Shown: one piece after another, positions 27,701 through 35,023 of the stretch
Layout: every line of letters starts with the position of its first letter
How positions within the stretch are numbered: position 1 is the stretch's first letter
DNA from: Bacteroidaceae bacterium
GTDB lineage: Bacteria > Bacteroidota > Bacteroidia > Bacteroidales > Bacteroidaceae
DNA length: 52,008 nt
Assembly: GCA_017555845.1 (NCBI GenBank)
Contig: JAFZFO010000068.1
Span: 1 to 52,008 of the forward strand
Direction: 5' to 3'
Translations under genes and position numbers: made by a program
Notes under the pieces: generated by a model
Told to the model about the DNA's origin: nothing
The model's input: the letters and a program-made list of their open reading frames with translations, nothing else
Database searches by the model: none

Positions 27701-28073
27701 GTCATCATTCGACAACCAGAGCGTGGCAGTTAACTGGCGTTGGCGCAAGGAGGGTGACGTTACCGAAATCCCACGTGCCGTGAACGGTGGTTCTACAGCG
27801 TTCAACTACTTGGGTAGCGACCGCTACGTTGAGGATGCATCTTATGTACGTCTCTCATACGTTCAGCTCTCTTACTCATTTGAACCTGCATGGTTGAAGA
27901 AGATTGGTCTGAAGAACCTCAATCTCTATGCTTCGGCCGATAACGTGGCGTTCTGGACAAAGTATACAGGTCTTGAGCCTGAAGTTGCAAACGGTGGCGA
28001 GGGTATTGCATACGACAATACAAAGACACCGCGTCCACGTTCGTATACACTTTCATTATCTCTCGGTTTCTAA
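24762..28073 (+). CDS. SusC/RagA-type TonB-dependent outer-membrane transporter (first)
   Basis: Outer-membrane beta-barrel that imports a ligand captured by the partner SusD, energised by TonB. It has 1103 residues. The signal peptide is MIKIKHLFLLVLFCLVSSSVFAQ. A carboxypeptidase-regulatory-like domain (ISGTITSDSEGPLIMVNVTERD to YVGYKTQRIEI, about residues 28-100) precedes the plug (VDEALQGQIAGLDVVFNSGDVGSGTQMRLRG and WGSRGANGVIKIKTKRG) and the barrel. It ends SYTLSLSLGF with the usual terminal Phe. The SusD partner follows 12 bases downstream. No extra N-terminal signalling domain is present, so it does not contact an anti-sigma factor. The substrate is unknown; the locus holds no glycosidase. 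Confidence 0.94.
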   Translation: MIKIKHLFLLVLFCLVSSSVFAQKSARISGTITSDSEGPLIMVNVTERDNSNRIIEACVTDFEGNFSMVVKNTSNVLEISYVGYKTQRIEIGSRTVFNIKLVEDAMLETVDIVAEQRSRSGGLDILEREMTHATQKISMDDMDGLSFASVDEALQGQIAGLDVVFNSGDVGSGTQMRLRGNSMLEGDATPLIVVDDNIFEVDEGTFEFENATNESFAELLMINTEDIAEIEVLKDAASCAVWGSRGANGVIKIKTKRGKRGPTRVNFTYKFKDKWTPSGYNLLNGDDYTMLIKQSLFNVNQVGVDIPELNYDQTFPEYQNFNNNTDWVDAVSQHGYRNEYNLNLSGGGEKATFRISGGYSNETGQVLGQNLNSFSSRLALDYYVSARIKVIADFAFSYTKQRRNTMDLLYNSLLMMPNMSIYEQDSLGNNTDAYYAMLKYPSPNQLQSSMQGRKNPVAVGDLAQYHTENYSINPQITFEYNLLGLEDNETQLKYRGMVNLNASTSSGSVYNPAALSTDDWTASDKNKSESNDSKSLGFTTRHQFIFTPYLGNSDHYMTMNAQFELSTSTGNSQNSTAIGLPTGNISSSTIGAKLSGSGTSKWESRNISFVYDAHYSYKSKYSLRLAVRGEGNTAMGDDRKWAAFPSISARWNIIDEEWMEWSRPVLSMLSLRPGFGMDGHAPGRNVTFNSYSAYQYSYLGMAGFQMDGIRLTDLRRSDKREWNIGSDFGFFNGLLTGAFNYYNGTTYDNIIANYRLPSTTGYSSLAYKNSGTVRNSGWELNMNLNNIKLAKDFSMSMYFNIGNNFNEILELEEAYLEEKNGKYEQPQNSKYLPRVQIGNPSGSIYGFRYKGVYRYSYKNWEKALAEEEAGRDGTCPIVRDADGNVVYEANGQPKKLVLFYDNEEGKSYYEFKGGDAIYEDVNHDGTINQLDIVYLGNSNPAAQGGFGLTFRYKKWSLRTSFTYRWDVDVVNSSRMAFENMSSFDNQSVAVNWRWRKEGDVTEIPRAVNGGSTAFNYLGSDRYVEDASYVRLSYVQLSYSFEPAWLKKIGLKNLNLYASADNVAFWTKYTGLEPEVANGGEGIAYDNTKTPRPRSYTLSLSLGF

Positions 28074-28085
28074 AAGTTTACTAAT

Positions 28086-29831
28086 ATGAAGATATTATCT
28101 AATATATATAAGAAAACGGTTCTCGCAACGGCGGTCGCTTTCGGTGCTCTCATGAGCTCTTGTACCGATTACTTGACAATCATTCCGGCCGATGTTGTCG
28201 TTGAGGAGAACTTTTGGCAGACAAAGGACCAGGTCAACGGTATGCTTGCTACAAGTTACCTGAAACTGCTCAGCAGGGATGCTGTCACAAAAGCTATTGT
28301 TTGGGGCGAGATGCGTTCAGACAACATGACATATCCACCAAGCTATAATACAGACATCAAGAACATCGTTGAGGCGAATATCATTGATGAGAACGGCTTC
28401 TGCGATTGGGGTATCTACTACGAGGCTATCAACTATGCAAATCTTGTACTCGAGGGAGCTCCAAAGGTAGTTGAGAGTGACCCTGACTTTTCAGAGGGTG
28501 ACCTTGATGTGGTAATGGGTGAGATGTATGCTATGCGTGCTCTCTGTCACTTCTACCTTGTACGTACATTCCGCGATATTCCATTGGCGTTGAAGTCTGC
28601 CAAGAATGATGCCGAGATTCCTGAATATGTACAGGCACACCCGCTTGAGGCATTGGATATGATTATGAAGGATCTTGACCGCGCCGAGAATATGGTCATG
28701 AAATCGGGCGCTTTCTCAAATCCTCAGCAGAATCTGGGCCGTATTACCCGCAATGCAGTGTTGGCTATCAAGGCTGACGTTAACTTGTGGCGTGCCGCAT
28801 TCGCAACATATTATGAGGGTTCAGAGTATAAGCTTGTACATAGTGAAGGAAATCCTGTGGTGACTGTAGGCCCGGCTGATGCGCAGTCATACTATGACGA
28901 GTGTATCGAAAACTGTAAGAAGGTCATTGCCAATATGGACAATGCGCTTGAGGAGGAAAATAAGGGTAAGCCTGTCGAGAAGTTCGCCTATAACCTTATC
29001 CAGAACCGTGGTGAGGTCAAGGAGAAGGAGGCACACAAGAGTACTGCATACGATGAGATCTTCGGCTCAAAGAACTCTTCTGAGTCAATTTTCGAGTTGC
29101 AGGTACAGGGTGACAATATAAAGAATGGTGCATTCAATGGTGTTTACCGTGTATATGGTACCGAGGGTAACCCTGGTATGGCAATTGTACCTCAGGCTTT
29201 TGTTACTAGCAACTACGAGGAGGATGACCTTCGTGCATACTCATTTACAAACCTCAAGTCGTTTAATGAGCAGACAACTACCGACAAGAGTACATGTATT
29301 GTAAAATACGCAGCCAAGGCTTCTCCTGCAACCAGCTATCGTAAGTCGGATGAGTGGGATGCCAATTGGATTGTATATCGTCGCACAGATGTCCTTTTGA
29401 TGATGGCCGAGGCTATGGTTACACGTCCTACAGCCCAGGATGATGATTTCCGTGAGGCTTTCAATATCGTAAAGGCTATCAATACCCGCTCAAGAATCGA
29501 TACAACCAACATTGTACGTCCTTTGAAGATTGAGAACTACATGACAAAGGAGACCTCAATGGATCTTGTACGTAAAGAGCGTCTGCTTGAACTTTCATAC
29601 GAGGGCAAGCGCTGGTATGACCTTGTTCGTCTGGCGCTTAGAGAAAAGAGCACCGAGAAGATCAAGTTCGTTGCCGACAAGGTTGGTGGTAGTGCTGCAG
29701 TCATTAAGACAAAGATGTCAACAATTGATGGCTTGTTCATGCCAATCTACATCAACGAGCTTCGTTATAACAAGAACCTGAAACAGAATCCTGCTTATGA
29801 CAAGGAGGACTCTTCAATGGAGATGAACTAA
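28086..29831 (+). CDS. SusD/RagB-type surface lipoprotein (first)
   Basis: Ligand-capturing lid of the SusC transporter encoded just before it. It has 581 residues. The lipobox ALMSSCTDYL makes Cys26 the lipid anchor. The N-terminal part shows a TPR-like helical fold with FWQTKDQVNGMLATSYLKL, MRALCHFYLVRTFRDIPL and TRNAVLAIKADVNLWRAAF. The C-terminal part ends with RKERLLELSYEGKRWYDLVRLAL and ELRYNKNLKQNPAY. These are family hallmarks. It is followed by a 90-base gap with a hairpin before the second FAS1 gene. Confidence 0.94.
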   Translation: MKILSNIYKKTVLATAVAFGALMSSCTDYLTIIPADVVVEENFWQTKDQVNGMLATSYLKLLSRDAVTKAIVWGEMRSDNMTYPPSYNTDIKNIVEANIIDENGFCDWGIYYEAINYANLVLEGAPKVVESDPDFSEGDLDVVMGEMYAMRALCHFYLVRTFRDIPLALKSAKNDAEIPEYVQAHPLEALDMIMKDLDRAENMVMKSGAFSNPQQNLGRITRNAVLAIKADVNLWRAAFATYYEGSEYKLVHSEGNPVVTVGPADAQSYYDECIENCKKVIANMDNALEEENKGKPVEKFAYNLIQNRGEVKEKEAHKSTAYDEIFGSKNSSESIFELQVQGDNIKNGAFNGVYRVYGTEGNPGMAIVPQAFVTSNYEEDDLRAYSFTNLKSFNEQTTTDKSTCIVKYAAKASPATSYRKSDEWDANWIVYRRTDVLLMMAEAMVTRPTAQDDDFREAFNIVKAINTRSRIDTTNIVRPLKIENYMTKETSMDLVRKERLLELSYEGKRWYDLVRLALREKSTEKIKFVADKVGGSAAVIKTKMSTIDGLFMPIYINELRYNKNLKQNPAYDKEDSSMEMN

Positions 29832-29852
29832 CGGAGATAAAAGTTTTTAAGC

Positions 29853-29892
29853 AAGGCCGCATGTGATGATTGAAGGTGGTATGAGCGGCCTT
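29853..29892 (+). promoter_or_regulatory. Intercistronic hairpin after first SusD gene
   Basis: Arms aaggccgc (29853-29860) and gcggcctt (29885-29892) pair perfectly around a 24-base loop. No T-run follows, so it is more likely an mRNA processing or stability element, or a leaky attenuator, than a full terminator. Confidence 0.45.
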
Positions 29893-29921
29893 TAGAACAA
29901 GGAATAAAACATTTACATAAT

Positions 29922-31652
29922 ATGAATAAATTATTTGGACATAAAATTCTTGCCGGAGCGATGTTGTTCGGTTTTATGCTTGCAGGTTCCTCTTGTGAGG
30001 ATGAGGTGGGTATAAAGGTAACTCCCGAGACTCCATTTGCCGACAAGACTTTGTATGAGGTTATAGTGAATGACCCCGAGTTGACAGACTTTGTCGAGGT
30101 TGTCAATGCCTGTGGTGAAGAGTGTGCCGATTCATTGTTCAAGCAGTCAAGAGTCTACACAGTTTGGGCTCCTGTGAACGGAACATTCAACAAGGATTCT
30201 ATAATAGCGGAGACCGTTGCCGATTCAACCGGCAACAGTAACCGTGACATCGTGTTCCGCTCATTTGTTGAGGCGCATGTAGCAAACCATCTTGTGCCTG
30301 CAAACGGAACCCTTGAGAGTGATAATATGGTGTTGCTCCTCAACAACAAGAATGCAGTCTTTACCGGTAGCTACAAGACCGGCTACACATTCTCAGGTGT
30401 TGAATTGGTTGAGAAGAATATCCGTGTACGTAACGGTATCCTTCACAAGATTGCAACTCCATCTGAGTACAAGTACAGCATCTGGGAGTATCTGAAGGTT
30501 GCCGAGAGAGTTGATTCTGTTGCAGAATATCTCTACTCATACAATGTTACCGAGTTCAATGAGGGACAGAGTATCGCCGGTCCGATTGTGAATGGCGAGC
30601 AGACATTCATTGACTCTGTTTTCACAACAACCAATGTTTGGCTCGATGCTTGGAGAGGTGTCGGCAATATCAATTCAGAGGACTCTACTTACATCGTATA
30701 CGTTCCGACAAACGAGTTGTGGGCTGATATGGTAACAAAGGCCGAGGCTCATTACAACTATGACTTCTCGTTTGCAAACATGACCGAAGCTACAAAGATT
30801 GAGCGTGACTCGTTGCGTACATACTATGCACGTCTCCACAATCTTAAGTATATGACATACAGTGTGAACGAGCAGAAGCATGTACAGAGCAGCGACTCTG
30901 CAATGCCTGCCTACCGTGGTGGCAAGCGTGCGCTTTTTGCAAAGGCCGATCTTGAGAAGAATGTTATATATGAGAAGGAACTCTCTAATGGAACATTCAA
31001 GGTTGTAGATGCAATGCCTTACAGCCAGATCGATTTGTGGCACGACACAATCTTCCTTGAGGGTGAGAACCAGGCAATGTGGGGATTCGGTGACAATGTT
31101 CCAACAGCAGTCGAGGTGCTTACAGCATACAAGAGCCAGATCAACAAGGACTCTATGCTCATTGGTGCCGAGGTTTCTGGTGGTGCTTACTTCGGCTATC
31201 TGAGAGAGAGTGGTGCAGCTACAGCATCTTTCAAGATTCCTAAGGTGCTCTCAGCAAAGTATCACGTTGCAATTATCGTTGTCCCACAGAATATTACCAA
31301 TGAGTTCGTGGATAAGGAAAAGATGTATCCTAACAAGTTTACAATCTCTGTGAAGCAGGCTCCAGGTACAGGTTCTGCCATCAAACTTTACGAGGCTCCA
31401 AGAACAAAGCCACTGTATTCTGATCCATTCAAGTTGGATACCATTTTCTTGACTACAAATGGTGAGAAGGCTGTCATTGAGCCAAAATATTGTGAATTCT
31501 ATGAAGGAACAAAGGCCAGCGACTACAATGTCACACTTGAGGTGTCAACAATAGCTGCAACCAATAGCGAAAAGAATAAGGGTATTAACTACGATACATC
31601 AATCCGTATCGACAAGATTATCCTGATTCCGATTCTCGATTCTGAAGAATAG
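29922..31652 (+). CDS. FAS1 (fasciclin) lipoprotein with C-terminal beta domain
   Basis: Second FAS1 lipoprotein of the locus, 576 residues. The lipobox LAGSSCEDE gives Cys25. Two FAS1-type units begin near residue 78 (RVYTVWAPVNGTF) and residue 257 (YIVYVPTNELW); the first closes with VRNGILHKIATPSEY, the usual end of a FAS1 fold. From about residue 400 the sequence turns into a beta-rich domain (AKYHVAIIVVPQN to SIRIDKIILIPI) that resembles galactose-binding-like sandwich modules; that likeness is my inference. It lies between the first SusD and second SusC genes. Its role may match the accessory surface binding proteins (SusE/SusF type) of glycan loci. The following SusC gene starts 5 bases after its stop. 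Confidence 0.78.
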   Translation: MNKLFGHKILAGAMLFGFMLAGSSCEDEVGIKVTPETPFADKTLYEVIVNDPELTDFVEVVNACGEECADSLFKQSRVYTVWAPVNGTFNKDSIIAETVADSTGNSNRDIVFRSFVEAHVANHLVPANGTLESDNMVLLLNNKNAVFTGSYKTGYTFSGVELVEKNIRVRNGILHKIATPSEYKYSIWEYLKVAERVDSVAEYLYSYNVTEFNEGQSIAGPIVNGEQTFIDSVFTTTNVWLDAWRGVGNINSEDSTYIVYVPTNELWADMVTKAEAHYNYDFSFANMTEATKIERDSLRTYYARLHNLKYMTYSVNEQKHVQSSDSAMPAYRGGKRALFAKADLEKNVIYEKELSNGTFKVVDAMPYSQIDLWHDTIFLEGENQAMWGFGDNVPTAVEVLTAYKSQINKDSMLIGAEVSGGAYFGYLRESGAATASFKIPKVLSAKYHVAIIVVPQNITNEFVDKEKMYPNKFTISVKQAPGTGSAIKLYEAPRTKPLYSDPFKLDTIFLTTNGEKAVIEPKYCEFYEGTKASDYNVTLEVSTIAATNSEKNKGINYDTSIRIDKIILIPILDSEE

Positions 31653-31657
31653 TTTGT

Positions 31658-34600
31658 ATGAAGAAAAAAAGAAAATCTACTATGTATATGCGACAATTAA
31701 TGCAATTATCAGTGGCATTGATGCTTTTGATGCCATCGGCTGCCCTTGCGTCCGCTACGGCGCTTGAGGGCACAGTAGCAGACAATTCTGTTAAGGTCGA
31801 GAAAAAGGGCGCTGTTGCAGATGTACGTACCATTACAGGTACTGTATATGACGCGGCTACCAACCAGCCAATGGCCGGTGTGCGCGTTCAGGCAACAGGA
31901 CACAAGAGGGTTACAACCATGACTGACGGTGAGGGTAAGTATAAGCTCAATATCCCTTCATATGTTACTCTTCTTACCTTCTCGACACCTGATTATCTGT
32001 TGGTGCAGAAACCTGTTGGAAAAAAGGATATCATCAACATACGCCTTTACTCTGACAAGTTCGAGGAGAACTACAGCAGTGATATCGTCATCACTTCAGA
32101 GAGTGGCTTCGGCGAGGGTATCTCTACTGCGCAGACCATTGAATCGGATATCCAGAACAAGATAGGTGCCGATGTGCGCACCATCAACCGTTCAGGAACT
32201 ACCGGTATCGGTGCTGCAATGTTCATCCGCGGTATCAATTCTCTCAATGCCAACACACAACCTCTCGTTGTTGTTGACGGTGTTATCTGGGATCTGCAGG
32301 AGGGTAACGAGACTATCCACATGGGTATGTACAACAATATCCTTTCTGCAATTGATGTCAACGACATCCGCGATGTAAAGGTGCTCAAGAACGGTGCTGC
32401 AATCTATGGTGCACGTGCTGCCAATGGTGTGATCATCATCAACACAAAGCGTGGTGAGAGCATGGCTACACGCATTACAGCAAACATCTTCGCTGATGTG
32501 GCACTTGAGCCTAACCAGCCAAGCATGCTTTCGGGCGAGGATTACCGCGTATATGCCAATGACCTTATCGGTACAATGAATGTAAGCCCTAACCGCAGTA
32601 TTCCGTTCCTCCGTTCAGACAAGCCTGTATACGACAGCAACGGCAAGTTGGTTGATGGTTTCATATACTACAACAAGTATCACAACAATACCGATTGGGC
32701 CGATCTCGTATACCGTGAGGCCTTGACTCAGAACTATAAGGTAAATGTAGAGGGTGGTGATGATGTTGCCATGTACAACTTCTCATTCGGTTACACAATG
32801 GGTGACACTCCAGTTGAGGGTAACGATTTCAACCGTCTGAATATCCGCTTGAACTCTGACATTGTCCTTGCCGACAACTTCAAGACACGCGTTGACATCT
32901 CTTATGCACGTGTAGCCCGTGAGTTGCAGGATGATGGTTTGCGTGAGGACCCTACAGCGTTCCCATTGACATCACTCGGTGCACTTGCTGCAGTGAAGTC
33001 TCCATTCCTCAGCCCATACCGTTATGCTACCACAGGTGAGTTGAGTGCCATCATTGATGTTGCCGATGACTATGCCTTTGATGTGTCGCAGGCCGCAGGT
33101 ATTGCACGTCCGAACAACTCATTGTACAACCCGTTGACAATTCTTACAAAGGGTTCCGATCCTCACAAGAACGAGTTGGAGTATACCAATATGGGTATTA
33201 CAGTAGCTCCTGAATACAAATACCGCGATTTCACATTTACCGAGACCTTCAACTACTCTCTGTACCGTGTGAGTGAGAAGTATTACTTGCCTTATCCAAC
33301 AGCTGCCGACAACAACAAATACCATTTCTACGTGAATTCACTCAATGGTAAGATCGGTAACTATATTGCGTCATTCTTCGGTAAGGAGGCTGCTTTGTCA
33401 AGCGACACCCGTGTTGCCTGGAGCAAGGTGTTCGGTGCACACGATGTTGATGTGTTCGGTGGTTTCCGTTTCACAAACTTCAACTTCGACTCAAACGCAA
33501 TCAGCGGTGCCAACTCTGGTAGTGATACAAAGTTCAACGTAAGCAATGACCTTGAGCACCTTGACAGCGATGGTGACAAGAACGTCTGGACAAATATCTC
33601 TTGGTACCTGTCTGCCGACTATGCATACAAGACACGTTACTTCCTGCAGTTGGCTGCTTCTCTTGAGGCTTCTTCACGTTTCGGTGGTAGAGCCGAGAAC
33701 GCTCTCAAGATGTTCGGCGTAGCATGGGGCTTCTTCCCATCTGTTCAGGCTGCATGGTTGGTTTCTTCAGAGCCTTGGTTCAATGCAAGACCTGTCGACA
33801 TGCTCAAGCTCCGTGCCGGTTTTGATGTAACTGGTAACGATGCCATCGACTACCTTGCAGCACGCAGCTACTTGCAGTCTGTCAAGTTCTATGACCAGTC
33901 AATGGGCTTGCAGCTTGGTAATGTTGAGAATGACGGTGTGAAATGGGAGACAACATCACGTTTCAACGTTGGTCTGGACGCGATGTTCTTCGAGAACCGT
34001 CTTGGTGTTTCTTTTGATTGGTATACAGCTAGAACAAAGGACCTCCTTGTACAGAAGCAGTATCAGTTTGTTACCGGTATGGGTAAATACTGGGCAAATG
34101 GTGGCGAACTCAGCAACATGGGTATTGAGGCAAAGCTCAACGCAAAGCTTGTCAACAACAAGGACTTCCAGTGGGAGTTGGGCGCATCTGTAGGTCACTA
34201 TAAGAACCAGGTTACTTCACTCGATGAGAAACTCGATCCAGTATCGGTTTATGGCGGCCAGGTTGCAACAATGGAAGGCCAGCCTGTAGGCGTGTTCTGG
34301 GGTTACAAGACCGATGGTGTAATCGCTTCTTCAGCCGATGCTGATGAGTATGCACTCTATCAGCTTGATGCTACCGGTGCACGTAACTACTTCAAGGCCG
34401 GCGACATGAAGTTCGTTGACCTCACAGGCGAGGGTTGCATCAATGAGAACGACAAGACAGTTATCGGTAATCCAAATCCCGATCTCTATGGTAACTTCTT
34501 TACAAAGCTCTCTTATAAGGGCCTGACACTTGATGTCAACTTCAACTATTCTGTTGGTAATGACATCTACAACTACTATCGTCAGCAGCTTGAGAGCGGT

Positions 34601-34966
34601 TCATCATTCTATAACCAGACAACAGCGATGCTCAACCGCTGGACTGTTGACGGACAGCTTACCGACATTCCTTCTGTTGCTTATGGCGACCCGGTTGGTA
34701 ACTCTCGTTTCTCAGACCGTTGGATTGAGGATGGCTCATACTTGAGACTCAAGAGTGTTAAACTCTCATATGAGGTTCCTGTTGTAGCAAACTGGTTGCA
34801 GGGTCTCTCTATATGGTGTGCAGCCGAGAATCTCTACACTTTGACAAAGTATCAGGGTACTGATCCTGAATTCTCGGTAAACAACAATGTATTGTATCAG
34901 GGTGTTGATGCCGGTCTGTTGCCACAGACATGCAGTTTCCATCTTGGTGTAAAGGTTAATCTCTAA
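31658..34966 (+). CDS. SusC/RagA-type TonB-dependent outer-membrane transporter (second)
   Basis: Second transporter of the locus, 1102 residues. The start used is ATG 31658; another in-frame ATG at 31682 also precedes the signal peptide (LMQLSVALMLLMPSAALASA). The carboxypeptidase-regulatory-like domain (ITGTVYDAATNQPMAGVRVQAT) begins only near residue 65, after a linker longer than usual. The plug shows MFIRGINSLNANTQPLVVVDG and YGARAANGVIIINTKRGES. The barrel ends SFHLGVKVNL, with Leu in place of the Phe or Trp common at the C-terminus of these barrels. It is clearly diverged from the first SusC, so the pair did not arise from a recent duplication. Its SusD partner lies 57 bases downstream. 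Confidence 0.93.
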   Translation: MKKKRKSTMYMRQLMQLSVALMLLMPSAALASATALEGTVADNSVKVEKKGAVADVRTITGTVYDAATNQPMAGVRVQATGHKRVTTMTDGEGKYKLNIPSYVTLLTFSTPDYLLVQKPVGKKDIINIRLYSDKFEENYSSDIVITSESGFGEGISTAQTIESDIQNKIGADVRTINRSGTTGIGAAMFIRGINSLNANTQPLVVVDGVIWDLQEGNETIHMGMYNNILSAIDVNDIRDVKVLKNGAAIYGARAANGVIIINTKRGESMATRITANIFADVALEPNQPSMLSGEDYRVYANDLIGTMNVSPNRSIPFLRSDKPVYDSNGKLVDGFIYYNKYHNNTDWADLVYREALTQNYKVNVEGGDDVAMYNFSFGYTMGDTPVEGNDFNRLNIRLNSDIVLADNFKTRVDISYARVARELQDDGLREDPTAFPLTSLGALAAVKSPFLSPYRYATTGELSAIIDVADDYAFDVSQAAGIARPNNSLYNPLTILTKGSDPHKNELEYTNMGITVAPEYKYRDFTFTETFNYSLYRVSEKYYLPYPTAADNNKYHFYVNSLNGKIGNYIASFFGKEAALSSDTRVAWSKVFGAHDVDVFGGFRFTNFNFDSNAISGANSGSDTKFNVSNDLEHLDSDGDKNVWTNISWYLSADYAYKTRYFLQLAASLEASSRFGGRAENALKMFGVAWGFFPSVQAAWLVSSEPWFNARPVDMLKLRAGFDVTGNDAIDYLAARSYLQSVKFYDQSMGLQLGNVENDGVKWETTSRFNVGLDAMFFENRLGVSFDWYTARTKDLLVQKQYQFVTGMGKYWANGGELSNMGIEAKLNAKLVNNKDFQWELGASVGHYKNQVTSLDEKLDPVSVYGGQVATMEGQPVGVFWGYKTDGVIASSADADEYALYQLDATGARNYFKAGDMKFVDLTGEGCINENDKTVIGNPNPDLYGNFFTKLSYKGLTLDVNFNYSVGNDIYNYYRQQLESGSSFYNQTTAMLNRWTVDGQLTDIPSVAYGDPVGNSRFSDRWIEDGSYLRLKSVKLSYEVPVVANWLQGLSIWCAAENLYTLTKYQGTDPEFSVNNNVLYQGVDAGLLPQTCSFHLGVKVNL

Positions 34967-35023
34967 TCAAACAATGCATCTTTGTCAATGAATGTTGATT
35001 AAGGTTAGAAAAAAGATAAAACA

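Noticed and set aside
24762-34966. Recent tandem duplication of the SusC genes
   Set aside because: The two proteins differ in signal peptide, plug and barrel sequence along their length; only family motifs are shared.
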